Positions 42,485-50,625 of a stretch of 64,000 nucleotides of DNA are shown here, piece after piece (the first letter of the stretch is position 1; each line of letters opens with the position of its first letter). This DNA comes from Gemmatimonadaceae bacterium (GTDB lineage Bacteria; Gemmatimonadota; Gemmatimonadetes; Gemmatimonadales; Gemmatimonadaceae). Location of the stretch: assembly GCA_025934775.1 (NCBI GenBank), contig JAICWO010000002.1, positions 278,763 to 342,762 on the forward strand. Direction: 5' to 3'. The position numbers and the translations under genes were made by a program. Below the pieces are notes generated by a model. It did no database searches, was not told where the DNA came from, and saw only the letters and a list, made by a program, of their open reading frames with translations.

Positions 42485-43544
42485 TCGGGGCTTTCGCGTT
42501 CTGTGATACGAACTGATAGGCGTCGAGCGTCGACATCCCCGTCGCGTGCTCGACCCATTCCACCATCGATCTGAACGCGACACGCGCCGCATCCTCGAGC
42601 GGGCGGCCACTGCCCACGAACATGATCTCGTCGGCGTTCTCGATGCGCGGGACGGGCGTCGCGACCTTCTTCAGCAGCTCGACGTAAACGTCGACGTTCA
42701 TCGCGCCTTCGATCGCCGCGCCCATGATCTCGCCGTCGCCCATGGCGTAGTGGCCGTCACCAAACGAGAGCAGCGCACCCGGCATGTTCACGCCGAGAAA
42801 GACCGTGTTTCCGGCGCGTGCTTCCGGGCAGTCCATATTGCCACCGAAGTTGCCAGGCACGATCGTGCTCCGTACCTCGCCGCCGGCCGGCGCCACACCG
42901 AGGCAGCCGAGGAACGGCGCCACCGGAACGGCCCACGTGTGCTTGCCGTCAGCGCTCGTCGACTTCGCCACGCCGCGTGCGCTGTCGAGATCGTAGCGCC
43001 ACGTCGTCTCCGGCATATCTGGCGCGAGCATCGCCGTCTGATCGTTACTCACGAGCGCGCCGAAGCCGGGGCTGAAGTTCGACACACCATAGGTGCGCGC
43101 CGGCGTGAGCGCGCGAATGTGCACCGCGACCGTGTCGCCCGGCTCCGCGCCCTCGATGTAGAACGGCCCACTCTGCGGGTTGTCGTGTCCCGGCGTCATC
43201 ACCTTGGACGGAAGATCCGCCGCGGTCTTCACCGAACCATCGAAGCAGTCTTCCGTCCACGAGACGATGCGCGTGCCCGGCTTGATCCGCTGCCGCGGCG
43301 CGGCGCCGCCGAACGTGTAGCACAGCTCCTCGTGCGTCGGCGTCCACTGGAGCGTAACAGCGTTGGCGGGCAGTGACGCGATCAACGGCCGCGGCGCGCC
43401 GGCCACGCTTGCCGGAGTTGCGGCCGGCGTTCCCGCGAGCGTGACACTTTGATCGGGCGTAGACGATTGGCCGTTCCGGCACGCAGCCACGAGCGCCGCC
43501 GCGCCGAGCGGGGCGTTGACGAGAAAGGTCCGACGCGTTGTCAT
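42408..43544 (-). CDS. Tat-exported acetamidase/formamidase family protein
   Basis: 378 residues. Twin-arginine signal (MTTRRTFLVNAPLGAAALVAAC) with a lipobox-like cysteine. It has the FmdA_AmdA fold: GTRIVSWTEDCFDG, GPFYIEGAEPGDTVAVHI, APFLGCLGVAP, GNFGGNMDCPE, NTVFLGVNMPGALLSFGDGHYAMGDGE. The family hydrolyses formamide or short amides in the cytoplasm; secretion as here suggests a periplasmic amide or acylated substrate. Active-site motifs (the DxH-containing GDGHYAMGDGE) are intact. It overlaps the small membrane protein gene at its 3' end. Confidence 0.9.
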   Translation of the reverse strand: MTTRRTFLVNAPLGAAALVAACRNGQSSTPDQSVTLAGTPAATPASVAGAPRPLIASLPANAVTLQWTPTHEELCYTFGGAAPRQRIKPGTRIVSWTEDCFDGSVKTAADLPSKVMTPGHDNPQSGPFYIEGAEPGDTVAVHIRALTPARTYGVSNFSPGFGALVSNDQTAMLAPDMPETTWRYDLDSARGVAKSTSADGKHTWAVPVAPFLGCLGVAPAGGEVRSTIVPGNFGGNMDCPEARAGNTVFLGVNMPGALLSFGDGHYAMGDGEIMGAAIEGAMNVDVYVELLKKVATPVPRIENADEIMFVGSGRPLEDAARVAFRSMVEWVEHATGMSTLDAYQFVSQNAKAPIIQLVDPQYTVLVKLEKSRLPTKAS

Positions 43545-43719
43545 GGAGAGGGAGGGGAAGGTCGTCAGTGGGGAGCGCGTTCATAGCGCGAAGGTCGCCT
43601 CGATACGCCGCGCCCACCCGCATTCCTGTGAGAGAACCGGCCGCGATACTACACGAGTATGGCGCCCGCGCAACACCAGAGCAATACGCACCGGACCAAA
43701 CCGCCGCGCCCGGGCGGCG

Positions 43720-43750
43720 CGGCCGTGAGCCGCGCCACGAGGCTCACGGC
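43720..43750 (-). terminator. Hairpin downstream of the His-rich periplasmic protein gene
   Basis: GCCGTGAGCC pairs with GGCTCACGGC around a 9-nt loop, about 12 nt beyond the stop of the gene at 43760-44182. There is no T-run, so it is a weak terminator or an mRNA-end stabiliser. A second GC palindrome (CCGCCGCGCCCGGGCGGCGCGG) adjoins it. Confidence 0.4.
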
Positions 43751-43759
43751 GCCGATGCA

Positions 43760-44182
43760 TTAGTAAAGTAGGTTGAGAACTTCCTGAAGTAGCGACGACG
43801 GCACGTTGCTGAATCCGAGCCGCGTCGTCCCCGGCGTCACGATCGCGCGGCGCCACGTGGTCCCATTCGGCGCGCGATAGTACACGTAGCGCGACGTGCC
43901 CACCGGCACGATCCGGTTCACCACGTACCCGTGGCGGCGCAGCACTTCGTCGAGCATGTTCGCGCCGTCGTTCGGATACAGCTTCTTGTATTGTCCCGGC
44001 GGCATCTGCCCCGGCTTCTTGGCGAGGCCGGGCGGGATGTGCTGCGGCATCACGTCGCCGCTCGCGTGGCCGTGTCCCTCGTCATGCCCGCGTCCATGTC
44101 CCCGGCCTTGGGCCTGCGCCGTCGTGGCGAGCGCGAGCGCCGCCGCCGCGATGCCGAGCGCGCGAGCGAGCTGTAATCTCAT
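43760..44182 (-). CDS. His-rich periplasmic protein, CigR/RcnB-like
   Basis: 140 residues with a signal peptide ending AQA. A His/Gly/Arg-rich segment (RGHGRGHDEGHGH, residues 27-39) could bind metal. The core PPGLAKKPGQMPPGQYKKLYP then DEVLRRHGYVVNRIVPVGTSRYVYY resembles CigR/RcnB-type small envelope proteins. AAGGAG precedes ATG 44182. Role unknown; metal homeostasis or envelope stress is a guess from composition. It is divergent from the lipoprotein gene at 44372. Confidence 0.8.
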   Translation of the reverse strand: MRLQLARALGIAAAALALATTAQAQGRGHGRGHDEGHGHASGDVMPQHIPPGLAKKPGQMPPGQYKKLYPNDGANMLDEVLRRHGYVVNRIVPVGTSRYVYYRAPNGTTWRRAIVTPGTTRLGFSNVPSSLLQEVLNLLY

Positions 44183-44371
44183 CGTCGACTCCTTGAGTGG
44201 TGTAGTCGGCGCGATCGAGCCGCGCCACGCGCTATTGCAGTGCAGGCTTGACGCCATGATCGTCACGCGCCGAGCGAACCCCGTTACCCGCCGGGCGCTC
44301 GCCCGTCGTTCGATTGTGGCCATGCGGACTCGGCCGACAATCACCACGACTTCGACGCTCGGATACACGCC

Positions 44372-44899
44372 ATGAAGTCCACCGTACTCATCTTCACGCC
44401 GGCACTCGCCTTCGCGCTCAGCGGTTGCGCGAAGAAGCCGGAAGCGCCGCAGATCCAGCTCACCGACGTTGGATTCATGCTCCATCTGCCGCCGGCGATG
44501 CAACACGCGCTCGACGTCGTTGCGCCCGGCTTTCGCACGATTCAGACGACGAGCTACCGCTCCGACGTCGCGCAGGCCGCGGCGAGCGCGGGCGGTGGAT
44601 TCCCAGCGCTCTTCGCCGCGACCGGCGACTTCGACCACGACGGTACGCAGGACGCCGTCGTCGAAGGCACCACGCCGAGCGACTCCGCACTGCAAGTCAT
44701 CGTGATCATGAACGGAGCGAAACCCAAAGCCATCCCGGTCGAGGAGATTGCGACGTACGACGCCGACGCGGTCGGCATCTATCTGTCGGGTCCTACCGGC
44801 GGCCGTACGGGGGCGTTCGAGCTCGTCGCGTACCCCGATTCATCGACGCTCTTCACATACTCCGGCGGCAGCTTCCAGGGGACGAAGTTCAGCAACTGA
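44372..44899 (+). CDS. Small lipoprotein with Ca-loop-like motif
   Basis: 175 residues. Lipobox ALSGC (C19). The globular part has DFDHDGTQDAVVEG, a DxDxDG-like calcium-binding loop of the FG-GAP/VCBS type, followed by LQVIVIMNGAKPKAIPVEEI and GRTGAFELVAYPDSSTLFTYSGGSF. It is probably anchored in the outer or inner membrane facing the periplasm. No family is recognised beyond this; the gene seems independent, with a TTG-started amidohydrolase 69 bp downstream. Confidence 0.78.
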   Translation: MKSTVLIFTPALAFALSGCAKKPEAPQIQLTDVGFMLHLPPAMQHALDVVAPGFRTIQTTSYRSDVAQAAASAGGGFPALFAATGDFDHDGTQDAVVEGTTPSDSALQVIVIMNGAKPKAIPVEEIATYDADAVGIYLSGPTGGRTGAFELVAYPDSSTLFTYSGGSFQGTKFSN

Positions 44900-44968
44900 C
44901 GTCGAGTCGCGCCGAAGCACGGTCTGCGGTACTTTGTCCGCGCACTCGAGCCTGTTGGAGGCCAAGCT

Positions 44969-46444
44969 TTGCGAAAGCTTCTCGTTCCGCTCGCGCTCGT
45001 TGGCGCGTGCACGTCATCGACGCATTCGTCGGCGCCGGCCCCGGCGCCCGTACCAGCAACCGCACCCGCAACTGCATCCGCACCCGCTCCGGCAGCGTCA
45101 GTCGAGTTGCCGAAGCAGCAGACCGGCTCCGGCGCGCTGTCGCGACCGAACGCTGATCCATTTCCGAGCACGTATCAGCCGTACCCGTCGCGCACCACGT
45201 TCATACGGAACGCGACGATTCTGACCGCCGCCGGTCCGACGATCCACAACGGCGGGATCGTCCTCAGCAACGGCAAGATCCTCGCGGTCGGCGCGAACAT
45301 TCAGCCGCCGGCGGACGCCGTCGTCATCGACGGCACCGGCAAGTACGTCACGCCCGGCGTCATCGACACGCATTCGCACATCGCCGCGGGAGCGGTGCCG
45401 GAAGATCCGGGCACGCAGCTCGACGAGGTGAACGAGCTCACCAATCCGTCGACACCCAACGTGTGGGTCGAGCACTCGGTCTGGCCGCAGGACCCGCAGC
45501 TTCCGCGCACGCTCGCCGGCGGCGTGACCACCATTCAGGTGCTTCCCGGCTCCGGCAACTTGTTCGGCGGACGCAGCGCGATCCTCAAAGTCGTTCCGTC
45601 GCGCACCGTGCAGGGGATGAAATTCCCCGGCGCCAAGTACGGTCTCAAGATGGCGTGCGGTGAGAATCCGATGCGCGTGTACGCCGCGCGCGGCCCGTCG
45701 ACGCGAATGGGGAACATCGCCGGGTATCGCGCGATGTGGATCCAGGCGGAATCGTATCGCCGCCGCTGGGACAACTGGCTGGCGAATCCCAAGGGCGATC
45801 CGCCGGCGCGCGACCTGGGGCTCGAGACCCTCGCCGAGGTGTTGCGCGGCAACATCCTCGTCCACATGCACTGCTATCGCGCCGACGAGATGGCGCAGAT
45901 GATCGACGTCTCGAAGGAGTTCGGCTACCGGATCACCACCTTCGAGCATGTCGTGGAGGGCTATAAGATCGGCGACCTCCTCGCCGCGAACGGCATCGGG
46001 ACGTCGGTCTGGGCGGACTGGGGTGGCTTCAAGATGGAAGCGGCCGACGGCGTGCGCGGCAACATGGCGCTGCTGCAACACGACGGCGTGCGCGTGATCA
46101 CGCATTCGGACGATGCCTCCGGCGAGCAGCGGCTGACGCAGGAATCCGCGAAGGGGATGGCCGAAGGCAATCGGATCGGCCTTCCGGTCACGGAGGACGA
46201 AGCGATCAAGTGGAACACGATCAACCCCGCCTGGGCCCTCGGCCTCGACGACCGGATCGGATCGCTCGTCCCTGGGAAGAACGCCGACGTCGTCCTCTGG
46301 AGCGGCGACCCATTTAGCGTTTACTCAAAAGCCGAGAAGGTGTGGGTCGACGGCGCGATGCTGTTCGACCGCGACGATCCGGCGCAGCGCTGGCGCACCG
46401 ATTTCGAGCTCGGGTTCGTGCCGGTTCCGGCGGGAGGAAAGTGA
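44969..46444 (+). CDS. Secreted amidohydrolase (metal-dependent, imidazolonepropionase-like), first of pair
   Basis: 491 residues starting at TTG 44969, with TTGGAGG upstream. A lipoprotein-like signal (LVGAC) and a Pro/Ala linker precede an amidohydrolase with a standard beta-sandwich flank (FIRNATILTAAGPTIHNGGIVLSNGKI). Metal ligands are DTHSHIAAG, then LVHMHCYRADEM, TTFEHVVEGY and the aspartate in VITHSDDASG; all four ligands are visible, so it should be active. The family is associated with dipeptide or cyclic amide hydrolysis. It overlaps the second amidohydrolase, suggesting a heterodimer. Confidence 0.88.
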   Translation: MRKLLVPLALVGACTSSTHSSAPAPAPVPATAPATASAPAPAASVELPKQQTGSGALSRPNADPFPSTYQPYPSRTTFIRNATILTAAGPTIHNGGIVLSNGKILAVGANIQPPADAVVIDGTGKYVTPGVIDTHSHIAAGAVPEDPGTQLDEVNELTNPSTPNVWVEHSVWPQDPQLPRTLAGGVTTIQVLPGSGNLFGGRSAILKVVPSRTVQGMKFPGAKYGLKMACGENPMRVYAARGPSTRMGNIAGYRAMWIQAESYRRRWDNWLANPKGDPPARDLGLETLAEVLRGNILVHMHCYRADEMAQMIDVSKEFGYRITTFEHVVEGYKIGDLLAANGIGTSVWADWGGFKMEAADGVRGNMALLQHDGVRVITHSDDASGEQRLTQESAKGMAEGNRIGLPVTEDEAIKWNTINPAWALGLDDRIGSLVPGKNADVVLWSGDPFSVYSKAEKVWVDGAMLFDRDDPAQRWRTDFELGFVPVPAGGK

Positions 46445-47829
46445 TGATGATTATGAAAATGCATGTCATTCCGAGCGAGCGCAGCGAGTCGACGAATCTG
46501 CGCTCGTCGTGCGGGCCCTTCGCGCAACACGCTAGCGGACACCTGCGCTGCGCCGCTACGCTCGGGATGACACTCCTCGTTGCCATGTCTTCGTCCGCCC
46601 CTGCCCAAACCATCGCCATCGTCGGCGGACGCGTGCTGCCGGTGAGCGGCCCCGCAATCGACAACGGCACGGTCCTCATCCGCGACGGGAAAATTGCCGC
46701 GGTCGGCGCGAACGTCGCCGTGCCCGCGGGCGCCGAGCGCGTCGACGCGCGCGGCAAGGTCGTCACGCCGGGGCTGATCGACGCGGCGACGGAGCTCGGC
46801 CTCGAGGAGATCGGCGCCGTCCAGACGACCGACGACTACAACGCGCGCGGGCGCGACTCCGTCTACTCGGCGTTCAAAGTCTGGGAAGGGTTCAATCCGG
46901 CGTCGGTGCTCGTGCCGGCGGCGCGGCAGGGCGGCGTGACAACGGTGCTCGTCGGGCCGCGCGGGGGACTCGTGAGCGGACAGGCGGCGATGATCGAGCT
47001 CGTCGTCGGCGCGCAGGATGCGCGCGCCATGGTGCTGCACGGGCCGGCGGCGATGTTCGCCTATTACGGCCCCGGCGAAGGCGTCGGCGTGCGCTCGCGC
47101 GGCGACCTCCTGAACAAGCTTCGCGCGCTGATCGCGGATACGCGGTGGTACGCCGCGCACCGCGCCGAGTACGATCGCGGCGCCACGCGCCCGCTCGCCG
47201 CGAGCGCGGCGGATCTCGAGGCGATGCTCCCGGTGGTGGACGGCCGCGAGCCGCTCGTCGTCGCCGCCGACAAGGCGAGCGACATCCTCACGATGCTCGA
47301 TTTCGCGAATCAGAATAATATAAAGCTCATCATCGCCGGCGCCACGGAAGGCTGGGAAGTCGCCGGTCAGCTCGCGGCGGCGCACGCCGGCGTGCTCACC
47401 GGCGCGATGAACAACATTCCGCACAGCTTCGCCCAGCTCGGCGCGCGGCAGGACAACGTCGCGCTGCTGCGCAAGGCCGGGGTTCCGGTGGCGATCATCG
47501 GGAACGCCGGCGGCGGCGACGAAGAGGCGTTCAACGTTCGGAACATCCGCTACGAGGCGGGGAATGCCGTCGCGTACGGCGCGAGCTGGGACGACGCGCT
47601 GCGCTCGATCACGCTCACCCCCGCCGAGCTGTTCGGCGTCGCGGAACGCGTCGGCTCGCTCAGCGTCGGCAAGGATGCCGACGTCGTGATCTGGACGGGC
47701 GATCCATTCGAGTTCGCGTCGGAGCCCGAGCACGTGTACGTGCGCGGCAAGGAAGACACGACGCCCACCCGTCAGGATCTGCTGGAGCAGCGATACAAGA
47801 ACCTCCCGCCCAACTACCGTCGGCCGTAG
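46444..47829 (+). CDS. Secreted amidohydrolase, second of pair, with repeat-extended N-terminus
   Basis: 461 residues from ATG 46444 (GGGAGG 6 nt upstream). The first 42 codons are mostly a palindromic repeat; the signal-like MTLLVAMSSSAPAQ begins at ATG 46567, which may be the functional start. The beta-sandwich flank IAIVGGRVLPVSGPAIDNGTVLIRDGKI and KVVTPGLIDAATEL are followed by a barrel in which the usual HxH is replaced (LIDAATELG) and other histidines are mostly missing, so it is probably a catalytically weak partner of the first amidohydrolase. C-terminal family motif: AERVGSLSVGKDADVVIWTGDPFE. Confidence 0.85.
   Translation: MMIMKMHVIPSERSESTNLRSSCGPFAQHASGHLRCAATLGMTLLVAMSSSAPAQTIAIVGGRVLPVSGPAIDNGTVLIRDGKIAAVGANVAVPAGAERVDARGKVVTPGLIDAATELGLEEIGAVQTTDDYNARGRDSVYSAFKVWEGFNPASVLVPAARQGGVTTVLVGPRGGLVSGQAAMIELVVGAQDARAMVLHGPAAMFAYYGPGEGVGVRSRGDLLNKLRALIADTRWYAAHRAEYDRGATRPLAASAADLEAMLPVVDGREPLVVAADKASDILTMLDFANQNNIKLIIAGATEGWEVAGQLAAAHAGVLTGAMNNIPHSFAQLGARQDNVALLRKAGVPVAIIGNAGGGDEEAFNVRNIRYEAGNAVAYGASWDDALRSITLTPAELFGVAERVGSLSVGKDADVVIWTGDPFEFASEPEHVYVRGKEDTTPTRQDLLEQRYKNLPPNYRRP
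46464..46572. repeat. GTCATTCCGAGCG palindromic element inside the amidohydrolase 5' end
   Basis: TGTCATTCCGAGCG at the left is mirrored by CGCTCGGGATGACA at the right, with further pairing inside (GCGCAGCG with CGCTGCGC-like words). It encodes the peptide HVIPSERSES, the recognisable translation of this dispersed bacterial repeat. It inserted without breaking the reading frame between the Shine-Dalgarno and the signal peptide. Confidence 0.8.
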
Positions 47830-47838
47830 CGTCGGACG

Positions 47839-50520
47839 CTATCGGCCGATCCAGTAGCTGATCTTGAGCAGGAAGATGTTGTCGGCGGGCGCTCGAAAGA
47901 GCGCCCGCTCGTCGCGTTGGAGCTCGAGATCGCCGAGCGGGACCGCGTCGCTCCGCGTCTGCGTCCAGACGAGGTACGCCGTGGACCCGGGCCGCCATTC
48001 CCACCGGAGCACGCCCGTCCCGCGCAGGCTTCGAAAATTGAAATTGGGGTTCTGTAACGTGAACGCCGGCGCGGGGCCGGAGCCGTCCGGATCGATCGTG
48101 TACGAGGAGCTGTCGGCCGCGGCGGCGACCGTGCCCACGTCGCGGCCATACACGAGCTTCCGGACCGCACGCGGCGCGGCGAACTCCTCGAAGTCCCGGT
48201 AATTGCCGCTCGCGATCAGCGGCTGCACGAAGACGTCGAGCGACAGGCTGGGCGTGAACGTCACGTTCGCGCGCGCCGTCATCGAGATCTCGCGCTGATC
48301 GATGTGCGAGAACACATATCGATTTCCCCCGAACGCCGTCGCCGTGGGATCCTGCACGGTCGTCACGTACTGATCGGTCGCGACGTTGCGGTCGAACGCG
48401 GGGCCGAGGCTGACGTTCACGTTTGGCGCCGGGTGGATCGTCGCGGTGAGAGAGAGCGAGTTCTCGAACGCGCCGTCGCCCATACGCGAGAGATTGATGT
48501 TCGTGCTGAATTGCAGCGGCAGCCGGGGATCGGTCGACACGTTCGCCACGAACGCGTCGACGCTTGGCCGGCCCGCCACGGGGCCGCCGCGCGTTTCCCG
48601 ATCGTCCACGCCGGCGAAGACGTGCTCGCCGACGAGCAGGACGGTCCAGTAGTTCAGCGTCTGCCCCTGAATGACGGTGGTTACGTCCTTCTGCGTCTCG
48701 TCGCCCTCGAAGTTCCAGTAGCGCTCCGAGCCGAGCATCGCCGTGAACGTGCGATACCAATGCGTGGGCGTCGTGAACTGCCGGCCGAACGAGCCGTTGA
48801 TCCACTGCCAGTCCGCCTTCTGCTGAAATCCGAGATCGTTCGTCTCGAAGCCCGGACTCACCGACGCGCCGTTCACGTCGCCGACCCAATTACCGCCCTG
48901 CTTCGCCACGCGCGCGATCGCGCCGTAGCCGGTGAGGCTCGTCGCCCCGGGGTGAAACGCCTCGGAGAAGAGACCGGAGTGTGCCGCGCGGTCGGGCCGC
49001 TGGAAGTACCGAGCGGGCGATTCCTGCAACCGCAGAATCGCGCCCGAGTCGCCCGCGACGCGCGAGGACGCGATCGCCGCGTACGCTTGCCAGTTGTGCT
49101 GATCCCAGTAGCGCTGCACATCGAAGCCGCCGACGTTGGCGGTGCGCGGAAGGAGATCGGCGAGATCCGGCGTCGTGATGTCGCGGTCGGCCGACGTCAG
49201 CATCGCGCCCACGACGAGATTCCCATCCGACGTCTGCCGTGTGACGCGCCCGACGAAATCGTTCGTCAGCGGCTCGACGGGTACGTCGATCCGGCGGCCG
49301 TCGCTCGTCTCCACGTCCGCCGTCGCTCGCCCGGTTACCGCGTCGATCATGCCGACGGTGAACCCGTTCGACGTATGCCCCGTGATCTTCCCCGCGCCGA
49401 GGATCGTCGTGTTGTCCGGAACGTCGGTGAAGCTCCCGGAGTCCGATGCGATCGACGCGCCTTCAGGCGTCCGGCCGATGCGGCGCGAGTAGAACATGTC
49501 CAGCCCGTAGCCGCAGTTGATGTTGCAGCCCGGCTGCCCGAATGAAAAGACGTTGCTCCCCTCGACGAAGAACGGCCGTTTCTCCGGGAAGAAGGTCTCG
49601 AAGGCGCTCAGGTTCACCACGGCCGGGTCGACCTCCACCTGGCCGAAATCCGGATTCACCGTCGCGCTCAATGTGAAGTTGCTAGTTAAAAGATACTGAA
49701 GATCGCCGCCCGCCCGGAACGTGCCCTGGCGCGGGTGATAGAACGGGCTCGCCGGATCGCCGGTGCCGAGGTCCTTGGCTTCCCCGACGACGTAGGGCAG
49801 CAGCTCGAGCTTGTCGGGCGCGGTCGCGATCCGCAGCCCCGTGAGGTCGCCGAAGAACGACGGGCCGCCCGTCTGATTCTGCCGGAAGAACGCCCAGAGA
49901 TCGTGCTCCTGCGTGCGCTGCACGACGCGGACGAGCTCGAGTCCCCAGGTCTGCGCCGAATCGGGATTGAATCGCAGTTGGCTGAACGGAATGCGCAGCT
50001 CCGTGGTCCATCCCAACGAGTCCACCTTCGACGCTGCTTCCCACACCGGATCCCACGACGCGTCGCCATCGTACGAATCGCCGCGCCAACCCGCCGGATT
50101 CACGTCGAACTCCGCCTGGTGCAGCCGGTCGTGATACGCATCGATGCTGACCCACAGCTCGTCGCTCTGCGGGTCGTCGTCGCGCCGCGCGAGACGGCTC
50201 GTCACGCCGCGCCCGCCGAGCGGATCGTACATCCGTGCACCGACATAGAGCGCATCGTCGTCGTACAGAATGCGCACCTCGGTGCGGACGCTCGCCGGCG
50301 CGCCTTCGTTCGGCCGCTGCTGGGTGAAGCGCGTGATCGGCGTCGCGCCGGACCACGCGGCGTCGTCCAGCCGTCCGTCGACGATGATCGGCGACGCGGC
50401 GCGCATCGCGATGGCGTGTGGGCGCGCGGCGCTCTGCTGCGCCGACATGAAGCGCGGAACGAGGACGAGCACGCACGCCGCGATCACTCGCCGCGCGAGG
50501 GCACGATAGCGGTTCGACAT
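47839..50520 (-). CDS. DUF5916-type outer-membrane beta-barrel protein with CBM9-like head (second paralogue)
   Basis: 893 residues with signal peptide MSNRYRALARRVIAACVLVLVPRFMSAQ. The CBM9-like head (about 40-220) has SPIIVDGRLDDAAWSGATPITRF and LYVGARMYDP. The barrel part contains AFETFFPEKRPFFVEGSNVFSFG, the DUF5916 signature shared with the gene at 30531, and ends LLKISYWIGR. ATG 50520 is preferred over an earlier in-frame start because of the signal peptide. Surface ligand binding is likely, ligand unknown. It is separated from the upstream PKD lipoprotein gene by a strong terminator. Confidence 0.86.
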   Translation of the reverse strand: MSNRYRALARRVIAACVLVLVPRFMSAQQSAARPHAIAMRAASPIIVDGRLDDAAWSGATPITRFTQQRPNEGAPASVRTEVRILYDDDALYVGARMYDPLGGRGVTSRLARRDDDPQSDELWVSIDAYHDRLHQAEFDVNPAGWRGDSYDGDASWDPVWEAASKVDSLGWTTELRIPFSQLRFNPDSAQTWGLELVRVVQRTQEHDLWAFFRQNQTGGPSFFGDLTGLRIATAPDKLELLPYVVGEAKDLGTGDPASPFYHPRQGTFRAGGDLQYLLTSNFTLSATVNPDFGQVEVDPAVVNLSAFETFFPEKRPFFVEGSNVFSFGQPGCNINCGYGLDMFYSRRIGRTPEGASIASDSGSFTDVPDNTTILGAGKITGHTSNGFTVGMIDAVTGRATADVETSDGRRIDVPVEPLTNDFVGRVTRQTSDGNLVVGAMLTSADRDITTPDLADLLPRTANVGGFDVQRYWDQHNWQAYAAIASSRVAGDSGAILRLQESPARYFQRPDRAAHSGLFSEAFHPGATSLTGYGAIARVAKQGGNWVGDVNGASVSPGFETNDLGFQQKADWQWINGSFGRQFTTPTHWYRTFTAMLGSERYWNFEGDETQKDVTTVIQGQTLNYWTVLLVGEHVFAGVDDRETRGGPVAGRPSVDAFVANVSTDPRLPLQFSTNINLSRMGDGAFENSLSLTATIHPAPNVNVSLGPAFDRNVATDQYVTTVQDPTATAFGGNRYVFSHIDQREISMTARANVTFTPSLSLDVFVQPLIASGNYRDFEEFAAPRAVRKLVYGRDVGTVAAAADSSSYTIDPDGSGPAPAFTLQNPNFNFRSLRGTGVLRWEWRPGSTAYLVWTQTRSDAVPLGDLELQRDERALFRAPADNIFLLKISYWIGR

Positions 50521-50570
50521 GTGAAACGAGTACGTCGCCGCCAGTTTGGATGTTTCCACGGGCATGTAAA

Positions 50571-50603
50571 AAGGCCCGCCGCGCTCCACGCGCGGCGGGC
50601 CTT
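50571..50603 (-). terminator. Strong Rho-independent terminator after the PKD lipoprotein gene
   Basis: A perfect 12-bp stem GGCCCGCCGCGC/GCGCGGCGGGCC with a 5-nt loop; read on the minus strand it is followed by TTTTTAC. It lies 23 bp past the stop of the gene at 50626. Confidence 0.9.
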
Positions 50604-50625
50604 CTGCCCAAACTAATGGTCGTGC

